Shown here piece by piece: positions 1-6,617 of a stretch of 11,981 nucleotides of DNA (position 1 is the first letter of the stretch; each line of letters opens with the position of its first letter). The DNA is from Pseudomonadota bacterium (GTDB lineage Bacteria; Desulfobacterota; Desulfobaccia; Desulfobaccales; 0-14-0-80-60-11): positions 1 through 11,981 of the forward strand of contig JAHIKF010000192.1 in assembly GCA_018897875.1 (NCBI GenBank). Reading direction: 5' to 3'. The notes below the pieces were generated by a model. The model was not told where the DNA came from. It saw only the letters and a program-made list of their open reading frames with translations, and did not search any database. The translations under genes were made by a program, and so were the position numbers.

Positions 1-125
1 AGCTTGCCGGCCGTGAGGTGGTGCGAAGCCCCGCCCAGACCCAGCCAGGAGATGGCGCCCAACAGGGCGAAGGCCAGCAGGAGCAGCCAGCGGCCCCGGC
101 CTCCCAGGGTCTTGGGTCGGGCCAT
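1..125 (-). CDS. Partial gene, N-terminal 41 codons with a signal/membrane segment
   Basis: Only the 5' end is present; the gene runs off the left edge. The ATG at 125-123 overlaps the cbiL stop by one base (TGATG), and an AAGGGG lies five bases upstream, so this is the next gene of the cobalamin operon. The visible peptide starts MARPKTLGGRGR (basic), then a hydrophobic stretch (about residues 13-32, WLLLLAFALLGAISWLGLG), then GGASHHLTAGK. This looks like a signal peptide or a first transmembrane helix, with a possible cleavage site after GGA. The function is not recognisable from 41 residues. The position suggests a role in cobalt or corrinoid handling, for example a cobalt transporter part or a periplasmic chelatase, but that is context only. 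Confidence 0.6.
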   Translation of the reverse strand, partial: MARPKTLGGRGRWLLLLAFALLGAISWLGLGGASHHLTAGK

Positions 126-847
126 CAATACCCCTTGCCTTTCTTCTTGATGATGACCATGGAGAGGTAGGGCAATTCCCGGCCTTTGATATCCCGGAGA
201 TTCTCTACGATGGTCTCGCCTTCCAGGCCGCAGCGGCTGATGCAGGTGGTCCGGTCCAGGAGATCCATGTCCTCCAACACCTGGTAGATTTCGTCAAAAT
301 AGCGATAGGTTTTGAGTATCACGATATTATCTGATTTATCAATAACTTCCTTCAGCTGGGCTGCGCCCAGGGCCCCGGACACCAGGTAGAAGGATTCCTC
401 GCCCTCGGTGAGCGGGATTTGGGTCAGGGCCGCGGCGGCACTGTAGGAGGTGATGCCCGGGATCGTGACGATGCCCAACTCGGGATTGAGGCGCTTGAGG
501 GTTTTTAAGAGATACCCGAAGGTGGAGTAGGTCAAAGGGTCCCCCAGGGTGACGAAGGCGGCGTCGCTGCCGGTGGCCAGCACTTCCAGGACCCGCCGGG
601 CGTTCCGCTCCCAGGCCGAGGCCAGCACCTCGGGGTCTTTGGTCATGGGGAAGGCCAGGTGCTCGATGCCGGCGCCGTTTAAGTGACACCGCACGATGCT
701 CAGGGCCAGGCTGTAGGTGTTCTTGGTGGAGCACGAGGCAAAGATGTGGGGTACGCTCTGCAGCACCTTGAGCGCCTTCAGGGTGATCAATTCGGGATCT
801 CCCGGTCCCACGCCAATCCCGTACAGGGTCCCGGTTTTCGTGGTCAT
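125..847 (-). CDS. cbiL: Precorrin-2 / cobalt-factor II C20-methyltransferase
   Basis: This 240-residue SAM-dependent tetrapyrrole methylase would methylate C20 of precorrin-2 or cobalt-factor II in corrin ring synthesis, in the cytoplasm. The N-terminal family signature GVGPGDPELITLKA is at residues 12-25. The second glycine-rich loop, LGDPLTYSTF, is at about 101-110, and PGITS at 130-134 contributes to the SAM pocket. The length is typical for CobI/CbiL. The open frame extends further upstream, but the start at 847 is preferred because its ATGA overlaps the cbiC stop and a GGAGG sits seven bases upstream inside cbiC, a translationally coupled arrangement. The sequence alone does not separate the aerobic (CobI) from the anaerobic (CbiL) enzyme; CbiL is chosen because the surrounding genes suggest an anaerobe. 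Confidence 0.93.
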   Translation of the reverse strand: MTTKTGTLYGIGVGPGDPELITLKALKVLQSVPHIFASCSTKNTYSLALSIVRCHLNGAGIEHLAFPMTKDPEVLASAWERNARRVLEVLATGSDAAFVTLGDPLTYSTFGYLLKTLKRLNPELGIVTIPGITSYSAAAALTQIPLTEGEESFYLVSGALGAAQLKEVIDKSDNIVILKTYRYFDEIYQVLEDMDLLDRTTCISRCGLEGETIVENLRDIKGRELPYLSMVIIKKKGKGY

Positions 848-1479
848 GACGGCACCTCCAGGGCCATGATGGCCAGGGCATTCACGATGCTGGCCGCCAG
901 CGCCGAGCCGCCCTTGGGTCCCAGGGCGGTGATGTAAGGGCAATCCTGGCGCGCCAGGGCGTCTTTGGATTCCGCGGCGTTGACAAACCCCACCGGCACC
1001 CCCACCACCAGGGCCGGCGGCGGGGCCCCGGCCGCCAGCAACTCCAGCAGGCGCAACAGGGCCGTGGGGGCATTGCCGATGGCCACGATGCCCCCGGCCA
1101 ATTTGGGCAGACTCCGCTCCATGGCTACCTCGGCCCGAGTGGTGCCGCGCCGGGCCGCCTCGGCGGCGACTTCCGGGTCGTCCATGAGACAGAAGGCCGT
1201 AACCCCCAGACGGTCCAGGCGCCCGGTGGAAATGCCCGCCAGGAGCATACGGGTGTCGGTGGCCACCGGGCAACCTCGCTTCAAGGCCTCAACCCCGGCG
1301 GCGATGGCCCGGGGATGGAGACGGGCCGCGGCGAGGTACTCCGGGTCGGCACTGGTGTGGATCATCCGCCGCACCACGAACCAGACCTCGGGCGGCAGGT
1401 GATGCGGGCCCACCTGGGCTGCGATACGGCGGAAACTCTCGGCCTCGATCTCCGAGGGGAGGCGGGGTTGCCAGGTCAT
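844..1479 (-). CDS. cbiC: Precorrin-8X methylmutase (cobalt-precorrin-8 methylmutase)
   Basis: This 211-residue enzyme of the CbiC/CobH family moves a methyl group from C11 to C12 of (cobalt-)precorrin-8, giving hydrogenobyrinic or cobyrinic acid. The catalytic histidine sits in RRMIHTSADP (His41). TDTRMLLAGI follows at about 79-88 and the family motif GVPVGFVNAAESK is at about 159-171. The length matches the family. AAGAGGAG just upstream of ATG 1479 is a good ribosome binding site. The stop overlaps the cbiL start by four bases (ATGA). A 363-base gap full of repeats separates it from cbiA upstream, so whether it shares the riboswitch-controlled transcript depends on read-through of that gap. 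Confidence 0.95.
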   Translation of the reverse strand: MTWQPRLPSEIEAESFRRIAAQVGPHHLPPEVWFVVRRMIHTSADPEYLAAARLHPRAIAAGVEALKRGCPVATDTRMLLAGISTGRLDRLGVTAFCLMDDPEVAAEAARRGTTRAEVAMERSLPKLAGGIVAIGNAPTALLRLLELLAAGAPPPALVVGVPVGFVNAAESKDALARQDCPYITALGPKGGSALAASIVNALAIMALEVPS

Positions 1480-1570
1480 GTTGACTCCTCTTTGAAGCAG
1501 TCATTCATGGGCCTTTCGGCCCACTCGCAATTTATGCAAATTATGCAAAATTTCTCCCCCCTCACCCCAG

Positions 1571-1597
1571 CCCTCTCCCCCCGCTGGGGGGAGAGGG
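1571..1597. repeat. C/G-rich hairpin repeat, 12-bp arms
   Basis: A perfect inverted repeat with 12-base arms (CCCTCTCCCCCC and its complement) around a GCT loop. Flanking CTCACC and GGTGAG extend its symmetry. It resembles the pair inside the btuF frame at 4256-4345 and looks like a dispersed palindromic element rather than a terminator, since no T-run follows on either strand. Confidence 0.75.
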
Positions 1598-1679
1598 TGA
1601 GAAGGGCAGTCTGGTGAAAACTTTTCAAGGCAGTTCCTCATGGGCCTTTGGCCCACCCGTAAAGCATGAAAAGTTCAGT

Positions 1680-1703
1680 GGGGCGGGCCTCCGTGCCCGC
1701 CCC
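1680..1703. repeat. Dispersed palindrome, GGGGCGGGC family, copy 1
   Basis: Arms GGGGCGGGC and GCCCGCCCC flank the loop CTCCGT. The same core recurs at 6432-6453 and 8608-8628, each time in an intergenic gap, with the same loop and orientation. Confidence 0.85.
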
Positions 1704-1707
1704 CTTT

Positions 1708-1737
1708 GGTGGCACAGGTTTTCAACCTGTGCACCAC
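1708..1737. repeat. Dispersed palindrome, GCACAGG family, copy 1
   Basis: Arms GCACAGGTT and AACCTGTGC flank TTC, and outer GGTG/CACC bases extend the stem. Copies at 8687-8707 and 11501-11521 differ in the inner two arm positions, with matching changes on both arms. Confidence 0.85.
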
Positions 1738-1825
1738 CACCGGTAAGATACCGGTGCCACCAAAAACTTTTCGGAACAGCACGGATAATGAGGATGATGG
1801 GCAGTGCCCACCCCACATTTTTTCC

Positions 1826-1846
1826 TAACCACTAACCACTGACTAC
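1826..1846. repeat. Short tandem TAACCAC-type repeat at the cbiA 3' end
   Basis: Two exact seven-base units (TAACCAC) and a third degenerate one (TGACTAC) run into the cbiA stop codon. The last codons of cbiA (EGARGW) lie beside this low-complexity sequence. Confidence 0.5.
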
Positions 1847-3243
1847 CAACCCCTCGCCCCCTCCCTCAAACCATCTTTATAAGCCCGGCAGCTCGCCACC
1901 AGGTGCCGGGCCACTTCGGGGTTGCTGCCGAAGTGGAGGTGGACGTAGCTGGCCAGGACGCGGTTTTCGCTGTAGCCTTCGCTCACGGCCGTCCCACCCC
2001 GGCGGGGCGTCAGGCGGTAGAGTCGGGGCACGCCGTCAGGCTCTCCCACAATTTCCGAGTAGTGGAACTCGTGCCCCCGGGCCGTGGTCCCCGCAGGCCC
2101 CAAGAGGCCGGCCGCGGTCAGGGTGACTTCCCGGTAGCCCAGGGCCTTGAGCCGGGGCAGCATCCGCACCGTGAACGGCAACACCCCGGCCATGGGGTGA
2201 GCCCGGCCCTCCAGGTCCAGGATTTCCCGGGCCAGATACATGAGCCCGCCACATTCGGCGTAAATGGGCAGACCCCCGGCCGCGCCTTGTTTCACCGCCT
2301 GTTTCAGGGCCTCATTGGCAGCCAGCCGTTCGGCATAGAGTTCCGGATACCCCCCGCCCAGGTAGACGCCGTCAAGCCCGGCGGGCAACTCCCCGTCGGT
2401 CAGGGGGGAGAAAGGGACCAGCTCCGCCCCAAAACTTTCCAGCAACTCCAAATTTTCCGGGTAGTAGAAGCAAAAGGCCTGGTCCCGGGCGACCCCCAGG
2501 CGCACCGAGGTAGGCTCCGCCGCCGGGGCCGGTTCCTCCGGCAGCGTCAGCCGCGGCAGCGCCGCCAGCAGCCCCGGGAGGTCCAAGTGGGTCTCCAGCC
2601 GGTCCGCCAGGCACCCCAAATATGCGTCGTCCAACGGGTGGTCCTCGGCGGTGGTCAGACCCAGGTGCCGCTCGGGAATGGCCAGTTCCTGGTCCCGGGG
2701 GAGACCCCCGAAACCGCGCACCCCTTTCAGGCACGACAGGGCCTGCTGCAAATACTCCAGATGCGCGGGGCTGCCGACGCGGTTAAAGACCACCCCCGCC
2801 AGGCTCAAGGCGGGGTCGAAGCTGGCGAAGCCGTGCACCAGGGCCGCGGCGCTCCGGGCCATGGCCCGGGCGTCCACCACCAACAGCACCGGGAGCCCCA
2901 GCCACTTGGCCATCTGGGCCGTGGATCCGGCCTCGCTGGCCCCGTCATAGCCGTCGAACAGCCCCATCACCCCTTCCACCACCGCCACGTCGGCGCCCCG
3001 GGCCTGGCGGCGGAACAGGGCCAGATTGGCCTCCCGGCTCAGCATCCAGCCGTCCAGGTTCCGACAGACGCGGCCCGCGGCCCGGGTGTGATGCCCGGGG
3101 TCGATAAAATCCGGCCCCACCTTGAAAGGCTGGACCTTCATGCCCCGGCGGGCCAGGGCGTACAACAGCCCCAGGGTGACGGTGGTCTTGCCCACCCCGC
3201 TCTGAGTCCCGGCTATTACCAGCCCGCGCGTTTGGTTTGCCAT
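1843..3243 (-). CDS. cbiA: Cobyrinate a,c-diamide synthase
   Basis: This 466-residue cytoplasmic enzyme amidates the a and c side chains of (cobalt-)cobyrinic acid using glutamine and ATP. The N-terminal dethiobiotin-synthetase-like half has the P-loop GTQSGVGKTT (12-21), KVGPDFIDPGHH (41-52) and VVEGVMGLFDG (88-98). The C-terminal class I glutamine amidotransferase half has GGGYPELYA (296-304), the nucleophile Cys331 in YAECGGLMYL, GHEFHYSE (390-397) and a catalytic-type His in SYVHLHFGS (432-440). The length fits the family. The frame is open 73 codons further upstream, but that part reads through palindromic repeats; ATG 3243 has AGGA eight bases upstream and gives the usual N-terminus. 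It follows btuF after 121 bases of repeats. The CobB (hydrogenobyrinate) reading is less likely in an anaerobe. Confidence 0.95.
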   Translation of the reverse strand: MANQTRGLVIAGTQSGVGKTTVTLGLLYALARRGMKVQPFKVGPDFIDPGHHTRAAGRVCRNLDGWMLSREANLALFRRQARGADVAVVEGVMGLFDGYDGASEAGSTAQMAKWLGLPVLLVVDARAMARSAAALVHGFASFDPALSLAGVVFNRVGSPAHLEYLQQALSCLKGVRGFGGLPRDQELAIPERHLGLTTAEDHPLDDAYLGCLADRLETHLDLPGLLAALPRLTLPEEPAPAAEPTSVRLGVARDQAFCFYYPENLELLESFGAELVPFSPLTDGELPAGLDGVYLGGGYPELYAERLAANEALKQAVKQGAAGGLPIYAECGGLMYLAREILDLEGRAHPMAGVLPFTVRMLPRLKALGYREVTLTAAGLLGPAGTTARGHEFHYSEIVGEPDGVPRLYRLTPRRGGTAVSEGYSENRVLASYVHLHFGSNPEVARHLVASCRAYKDGLREGARGW

Positions 3244-3280
3244 AACCACAATCCTGTGAATCGTTCTTGGAGCACCCTCG

Positions 3281-3300
3281 GGCGGACACGCAGGTCCGCC
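3281..3300. repeat. Small palindrome, GGCGGAC arms
   Basis: GGCGGAC and GTCCGCC flank ACGCAG, followed by CCTACG. With the neighbouring 3321-3348 palindrome it fills the short btuF-cbiA gap; both elements end in GCCCCTAC. Confidence 0.7.
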
Positions 3301-3320
3301 CCTACGGGGGACCGAGAGGT

Positions 3321-3348
3321 GTAGGGGCGGTTCGCTCACCGCCCCTAC
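3321..3348. repeat. Dispersed palindrome, GTAGGGGCGG family, copy 1
   Basis: Ten-base arms (GTAGGGGCGG and CCGCCCCTAC) flank TTCGCTCA. A nearly identical second copy, a perfect 28-base palindrome, is inside the btuF frame at 4363-4390. Confidence 0.85.
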
Positions 3349-3364
3349 GACCCTGGCCTTTCCC

Positions 3365-4462
3365 TCACTTTTTCTCCCCAAAAACCTCAGGGTGGAGAAA
3401 CCGGGCCAGTTCCTCCACCGCCTCCGCCGATCGGGGCCCCGGCCGGGAGTAGAGGCTCTCACTCACCACCAGCACCCGGCGCGCCTTCACCGCCTGCAGT
3501 TCCTGAAAATAGGGCCGGACGTAAATGTCTTCGGGGCTGCGGTTCATGGGTCCTTGCTGAATAAGGTAAACCTCCGGGTTCGCCTGGATGAGGGCCTCGA
3601 GGCTGTATAATATGAGCTTTTGAGGGCTGGTGACGATGTTTTCCCCTCCGGCCCGGGTGATGATGTCGTTCACCAGGGAGCCTTGCCCCGCGGCCAAAAG
3701 GTTGAGTTCCCGCACCTCGAAAAAGACCCGGGGCCTGGGGCGTTTTGCCACCCGTTGGGCCACGTCGGCGAGTTTGGCCTCCATGGACCGCGTCAGGGCG
3801 GAGGCGGTCTCCACCTGACCGGTGAGGACCCCCAGCCGGGTGATGGTGCTGAACAAGCCGGCAAAATCGCGGGGCGCAAACATGGCCACCGGCACCTGCG
3901 CCGCCTCCAGTCTGGTCAAGGCCGGCATCCCCTTGGCGACCCCTCCCTGCACCACTATATCCGGCTTCAGGGCCAGGATCATCTCCACGTTAGGCTGCAG
4001 GTGGGTGCCCACGGTGGGGATCCCCTTGACGGTCTCATCACCCTGAATACAGGCCACCACCTGGTCGGCCACCCCTAAGGCGCGCAAGATTTCCGTCAAG
4101 CCGCCGTACAGGGAGATGATCCTCCGGGGCGGGGCGGCCACGGTGACGGCAGCGCCCCGGTCGTCGGTGATTTGGGCGGCGTTCAGGTGGTAAGGTACAC
4201 AAATAAGGAAGACCATCACCAACCCGAAGAATAAGACTGCAGCCGCACCGCGGTATTTCCCTCCCCCTTGATGGGGGAAGGTTAGGGTGGGGGTGAACCG
4301 TGTCCCCTTCCCCCTAACCCCCTCCCACCAGGGGAGGGGAAATTCTCTTTGGCACAGTCGAGGTAGGGGCGGTTCGCGAACCGCCCCTACGGGACCCTTT
4401 CCCAAATCTGAATCCTCAATCAATCGCGGCAGCGTGATGGCAGAAACCGTCCTTCCCCTCAT
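3365..4462 (-). CDS. btuF: Corrinoid ABC transporter substrate-binding protein, repeat-encoded N-terminal extension
   Basis: A periplasmic class III binding protein (BtuF/FepB fold) that would deliver cobalamin or cobinamide to BtuCD. The mature domain starts near residue 97 (AQITDDRGAAVTV). PPRRIISLYGGLTEILRALG (about 111-130) matches the N-terminal lobe consensus, and the C-terminal lobe ends at 365. The B12 riboswitch and cbi neighbours favour a corrinoid over an iron-siderophore substrate. The hydrophobic signal core (about 73-89) is preceded by roughly 70 residues, of which about 25-70 are encoded by palindromic repeats. ATG 4462 overlaps the btuD stop (ATGA) and has GGAGG ten bases upstream, so it is the best-supported start. 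Within the 23 codons before the mature domain the only start codons are TTG, GTG and ATG at 4222-4214, which would leave a short, uncharged leader. The true N-terminus is uncertain. Confidence 0.82.
   Translation of the reverse strand: MRGRTVSAITLPRLIEDSDLGKGPVGAVREPPLPRLCQREFPLPWWEGVRGKGTRFTPTLTFPHQGGGKYRGAAAVLFFGLVMVFLICVPYHLNAAQITDDRGAAVTVAAPPRRIISLYGGLTEILRALGVADQVVACIQGDETVKGIPTVGTHLQPNVEMILALKPDIVVQGGVAKGMPALTRLEAAQVPVAMFAPRDFAGLFSTITRLGVLTGQVETASALTRSMEAKLADVAQRVAKRPRPRVFFEVRELNLLAAGQGSLVNDIITRAGGENIVTSPQKLILYSLEALIQANPEVYLIQQGPMNRSPEDIYVRPYFQELQAVKARRVLVVSESLYSRPGPRSAEAVEELARFLHPEVFGEKK
4256..4345. repeat. Mirror pair of C/G-rich palindromic repeats inside the btuF frame
   Basis: Two related hairpins face each other. 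CCCCC-TTGAT-GGGGG lies at 4263-4277 and CCCTCCC paired with GGGAGGG at 4320-4338. Outer arms GGTTAGGG (4280-4287) and CCCTAACC (4312-4319) can pair with each other. The type matches the 1571-1597 element. Together with 4363-4390 it encodes the low-complexity residues before the BtuF signal segment. Confidence 0.7.
4363..4390. repeat. Dispersed palindrome, GTAGGGGCGG family, copy 2, inside btuF
   Basis: A perfect 28-base palindrome whose halves are GTAGGGGCGGTTCG and its complement. On the minus strand it is read as VGAVREPPLP in the btuF frame. The related copy at 3321-3348 is intergenic, just downstream of btuF. Confidence 0.85.
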
Positions 4463-5292
4463 GATTGGGCCGCCTCCATGGGCTCCACCCCGGTCTCATC
4501 CTCCCAGGTTCCCGGCGACAGGGGCAGCATCACCGCGTAGGGCCGCAGGTGGCCGGGGTGCCGGACGACCTCCATGGGCGTCTCGTAAACTTCCGAGAGA
4601 ATCGCCGGGGTGAACACCTGGTCCGTGGGGCCGTCCACCACGACCCGCCCATGCTTGATAAACATCAGACGCCGGCAGTAGAGGGCCGCCAGATTCAGGT
4701 CGTGCATGGCGCAGAGCACCGTGAGCCCCCGGGTGTCGCTCAAAAACTTGAGGAGTTCGAAAATCTCCAGCTTTTTGCGCACGTCCAAAGACGACGTGGC
4801 TTCGTCCAGGAGCAGGATTTCCGGGTCCTGGGCCAGGGCCCGGGCCATCACCACCCGCTGACATTCGCCCCCGGAGATCTCGATGATCGGCCTTTCCTTG
4901 AGGTGCGACGTGGTGGTCCGGCGCATGGACTTGAGGGCCCAGACCAGGTCGGCGTCCGTCAAGGTCCCCAGGCGGCGCCGGTGCGGATACCGGCCCATGA
5001 GCACGATCTCCAGGCAGGAAAAGGGGAACCGCACGTCGGTGGATTGGGGCACCACCGCCAGGATCTGGGCCCGGAGCCGGCTGGGCAACCCCCTTAGGGG
5101 CTCGGACTTGACGATAATCCGCCCTTTTTGGGGCGGCAGCAGGCCGGAGAGGGCGTTAAGCAGGGTGGATTTGCCGCTGCCGTTGGGGCCCAGGATGCCC
5201 AGGAATTCTCCCCGGTCCACCTGGAAATTCAGGCCCGCGAGGACCAGACGGTCCTCGTAGCCCAACTCCAGCGCCTCTACCCGAATCACCAC
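4459..5292 (-). CDS. btuD: Corrinoid ABC transporter ATP-binding protein
   Basis: This 277-residue ATPase would power corrinoid import through BtuC from the cytoplasmic side. Visible motifs are Walker A GPNGSGKST (35-43), Q-loop Gln83 in VVPQST, signature ISGGE (139-143, Ile in place of the common Leu), Walker B ILLLDEATSSLD (159-170) and H-loop His197 in AMHDLN. About 50 residues follow the nucleotide-binding core, usual for the FepC/BtuD group. The start is GTG: two GTG codons occur in a row (5292 and 5289), with a G-rich ribosome binding site inside the btuC end, and either is possible. It overlaps btuC by a few bases and btuF by ATGA. Assignment to B12 rather than siderophores rests on the riboswitch and cbi context. 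Confidence 0.92.
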   Translation of the reverse strand: MVIRVEALELGYEDRLVLAGLNFQVDRGEFLGILGPNGSGKSTLLNALSGLLPPQKGRIIVKSEPLRGLPSRLRAQILAVVPQSTDVRFPFSCLEIVLMGRYPHRRRLGTLTDADLVWALKSMRRTTTSHLKERPIIEISGGECQRVVMARALAQDPEILLLDEATSSLDVRKKLEIFELLKFLSDTRGLTVLCAMHDLNLAALYCRRLMFIKHGRVVVDGPTDQVFTPAILSEVYETPMEVVRHPGHLRPYAVMLPLSPGTWEDETGVEPMEAAQS

Positions 5293-6392
5293 ATCCCCCG
5301 GGAACGGCGGGATTTGAGCAGATAAAAGAAAAACGGCCCGCCCAGCAGGGCGCTGACCACACCCACCGGCAGCTCCTGGCCGCTGGACAACAGGGTGCGG
5401 GCCAGGACGTCGGCCCAGATCAGGATCAGAGCGCCGGTGGCGGCGGATAACGCCAGGAGGCGGCCATGGGAAGGCCCGGCCAGCACTCGCACCAGGTGGG
5501 GCACCACCAGGCCCACAAAACCGATCACCCCGGAGACGGACACCGCCCCGGCGGTGAGCAGCGACGCCCCCAGCAACAGCTTCAGTCTGACCGCGGAAAC
5601 GGCCACCCCCAGGTGGTGGGATTGCTCTTCCCCCAGGGCCATGATGTCCAGTTCCCGGTGATAAATCGCCCCCAGCGCCAGCCCGGCCGCCAGATAGGGC
5701 AGGAGAAAACCCACGTGGATCCAGCCCCGGCCGGAGAAGCTCCCCATGATCCAGAAGACGATGGCCGACAGGGACTCCTCATCCAGGCTCTTGATGAGGC
5801 TGATGAGGGCGGCGAGAAAGGTGCTCACCACGATTCCGGCCAGGATCAGGGTCTCCTTGCGGATGCGACCGGACTCGCGAGATAGAACCATGACCGCGGC
5901 CATGGCCCCCATGGCCCCGGCCAGGGCCCCCAGGGGCAGGGGACTCAAGCCCAGAAAACTGCCGCCCACCCCTAACATGACCAGGAGCGCCACCCCGAAG
6001 GCCGCGCCGGTGGAAACGCCCAGGGTGAATGGATCGGCCAGGGGATTCAGGAGGAGCCCCTGGAAGATGACCCCGGCAGTGGCCAGGGCGGCGCCCACCA
6101 GCCCGGAGAGCACCACTCGCGAGAGGCGGATGCCCCAGATCACCACCTCCGTGGTGCGGTCAACCGCCCCAGTGTGAAAGCCGAGCTTGCCCAGGACCAC
6201 GGCGGCGATGGCGCCCCAGCCCACGTCCATACGGCCAATGCCCGTGGCCAGGGCCACCGAGGCCACCAGCCCCAGGCTCAAGACCAGGCAGGCGATGACA
6301 AACCGGCGCGCCCCCAGATTATGCCGGCTCCTGGCTTCCGCCAGGTCCACGGTCCGGTTCAGGTTATCGGCGGGTAGAGAACGTTCTTTCAT
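5286..6392 (-). CDS. btuC: Corrinoid ABC transporter permease (FecCD family)
   Basis: A 368-residue inner-membrane permease of the BtuC/FecCD family with about ten hydrophobic segments; the first is at about 31-50. Family motifs are the stretch from GVIFQGLLLNPLADP to FTLGVSTGA (107-130), the coupling-helix region DIMALGEEQSHHLGV (249-263), GFVGLVVPHLVR (291-302) and the C-terminal ELPVGVVSALLGGPFFF (340-356). It is the first gene after the cobalamin riboswitch and terminator and overlaps btuD, so B12 repression should act on it directly. ATG 6392 has no clear Shine-Dalgarno sequence upstream (CGCAACCTAA). About 30 hydrophilic residues precede the first helix, so a slightly later start cannot be ruled out, although no better one is obvious. 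Confidence 0.93.
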   Translation of the reverse strand: MKERSLPADNLNRTVDLAEARSRHNLGARRFVIACLVLSLGLVASVALATGIGRMDVGWGAIAAVVLGKLGFHTGAVDRTTEVVIWGIRLSRVVLSGLVGAALATAGVIFQGLLLNPLADPFTLGVSTGAAFGVALLVMLGVGGSFLGLSPLPLGALAGAMGAMAAVMVLSRESGRIRKETLILAGIVVSTFLAALISLIKSLDEESLSAIVFWIMGSFSGRGWIHVGFLLPYLAAGLALGAIYHRELDIMALGEEQSHHLGVAVSAVRLKLLLGASLLTAGAVSVSGVIGFVGLVVPHLVRVLAGPSHGRLLALSAATGALILIWADVLARTLLSSGQELPVGVVSALLGGPFFFYLLKSRRSRGMW

Positions 6393-6429
6393 TTAGGTTG
6401 CGTCTTGGCGCTTTATATGAAAAAACCCA

Positions 6430-6484
6430 GTGGGGCGGGCCTCCGTGCCCGCCACCGAAACGCGGCCAGGGACGGCCGCCCCAC
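6430..6484. repeat. Composite palindrome, GGGGCGGGC family copy 2 plus second hairpin
   Basis: The GGGGCGGGC core lies at 6432-6453 and a second hairpin (GCGGCC, loop AGGGAC, GGCCGC) at 6462-6479. The ends GTGGGGCGG (6430-6438) and CCGCCCCAC (6476-6484) are inverted repeats that can close the whole unit. It separates the leader terminator from btuC and would be part of the untranslated leader of read-through transcripts. Confidence 0.75.
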
Positions 6485-6491
6485 CAAAACG

Positions 6492-6526
6492 AAAAAAAAT
6501 CCCTAAGTCCCAGTGGACTTAAGGAT
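6492..6526 (-). terminator. Intrinsic terminator of the cobalamin leader
   Basis: On the minus strand a 12-bp stem (ATCCTTAAGTCC paired with GGACTTAGGGAT, one G-U pair) with an ACTG loop is followed directly by a run of T residues (6499-6492). It lies between the riboswitch and btuC, so termination here would block the operon. Confidence 0.9.
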
Positions 6527-6550
6527 GCACCCAGCTTCTTTATCCTTAAA
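6518..6550 (-). promoter_or_regulatory. Antiterminator pairing in the cobalamin leader
   Basis: TTTAAGGAT (6550-6542) is complementary over eight bases plus one G-T wobble to ATCCTTAAG (6526-6518), the 5' arm of the terminator, so the two structures exclude each other. The TAAGG bases can instead pair with the CCTTA just upstream. CCTCC next to that can pair with GGAGG at the end of the riboswitch P1 arm, which gives a possible chain from ligand binding to termination. The pairings are visible; the switching order is inferred. Confidence 0.6.
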
Positions 6551-6554
6551 TAAG

Positions 6555-6616
6555 GAGGCCGCTTGTCCGGAGCGACCTCTGGTGTTTGGACCCTGATCTC
6601 GCTTTAGGCTCCAAAC
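6555..6616 (-). other. Two linker hairpins between aptamer and expression platform
   Basis: Hairpin 1 pairs GTTTGGA (6616-6610) with TCCAAAC (6590-6584), seven base pairs. Hairpin 2 pairs GAGGTCGC (6579-6572) with GCGGCCTC (6562-6555), eight pairs with one wobble. They lie after the B12 box and before the antiterminator and probably space or relay the switch. Confidence 0.55.
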
Positions 6617-6617
6617 C

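Larger units (their letters stand above)
1480..1842. other. Gap between cbiA and cbiC filled with palindromic repeats
   Basis: No credible gene lies here. The stretch holds a C/G-rich hairpin (1571-1597), a GGGGCGGGC-type palindrome (1680-1703), a GCACAGG-type palindrome (1708-1737) and short tandem AACCACT units running into the cbiA stop (about 1826-1846). Two similar GGGCCTTTSGGCCCA palindromes lie at about 1507-1521 and 1639-1653. I see no promoter with good -35 and -10 boxes. No clean hairpin plus T-run on the minus strand marks the end of cbiA, so read-through into cbiC is plausible. Confidence 0.7.

Noticed and set aside
848..1273. Longer N-terminus for CbiL (over 140 extra codons)
   Set aside because: It runs antiphase through cbiC and has no homology. 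The ATGA overlap with the cbiC stop and a GGAGG mark 847 as the start.
1560..1740. CRISPR-like or terminator reading of the clustered repeats
   Set aside because: The units are palindromes of different families without regular repeat-spacer spacing, and no T-run follows the strong hairpins.
1903..3324. Long plus-strand open frame (473 codons) opposite cbiA
   Set aside because: Its product is rich in Gly, Pro, His and Arg with no family motif, and it mirrors a clear CbiA protein. It is a GC-driven antisense shadow.
3244..3462. Longer N-terminus for CbiA (73 extra codons)
   Set aside because: The extension reads through two palindromic repeats and into the btuF 3' end; the normal P-loop N-terminus follows ATG 3243, which has a ribosome binding site.
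3365..5292. Iron-siderophore transporter instead of corrinoid transporter
   Set aside because: BtuCDF and FepBDC families are close, but the cobalamin riboswitch directly upstream and the cbi genes downstream favour corrinoid. The alternative is not fully excluded by sequence alone.
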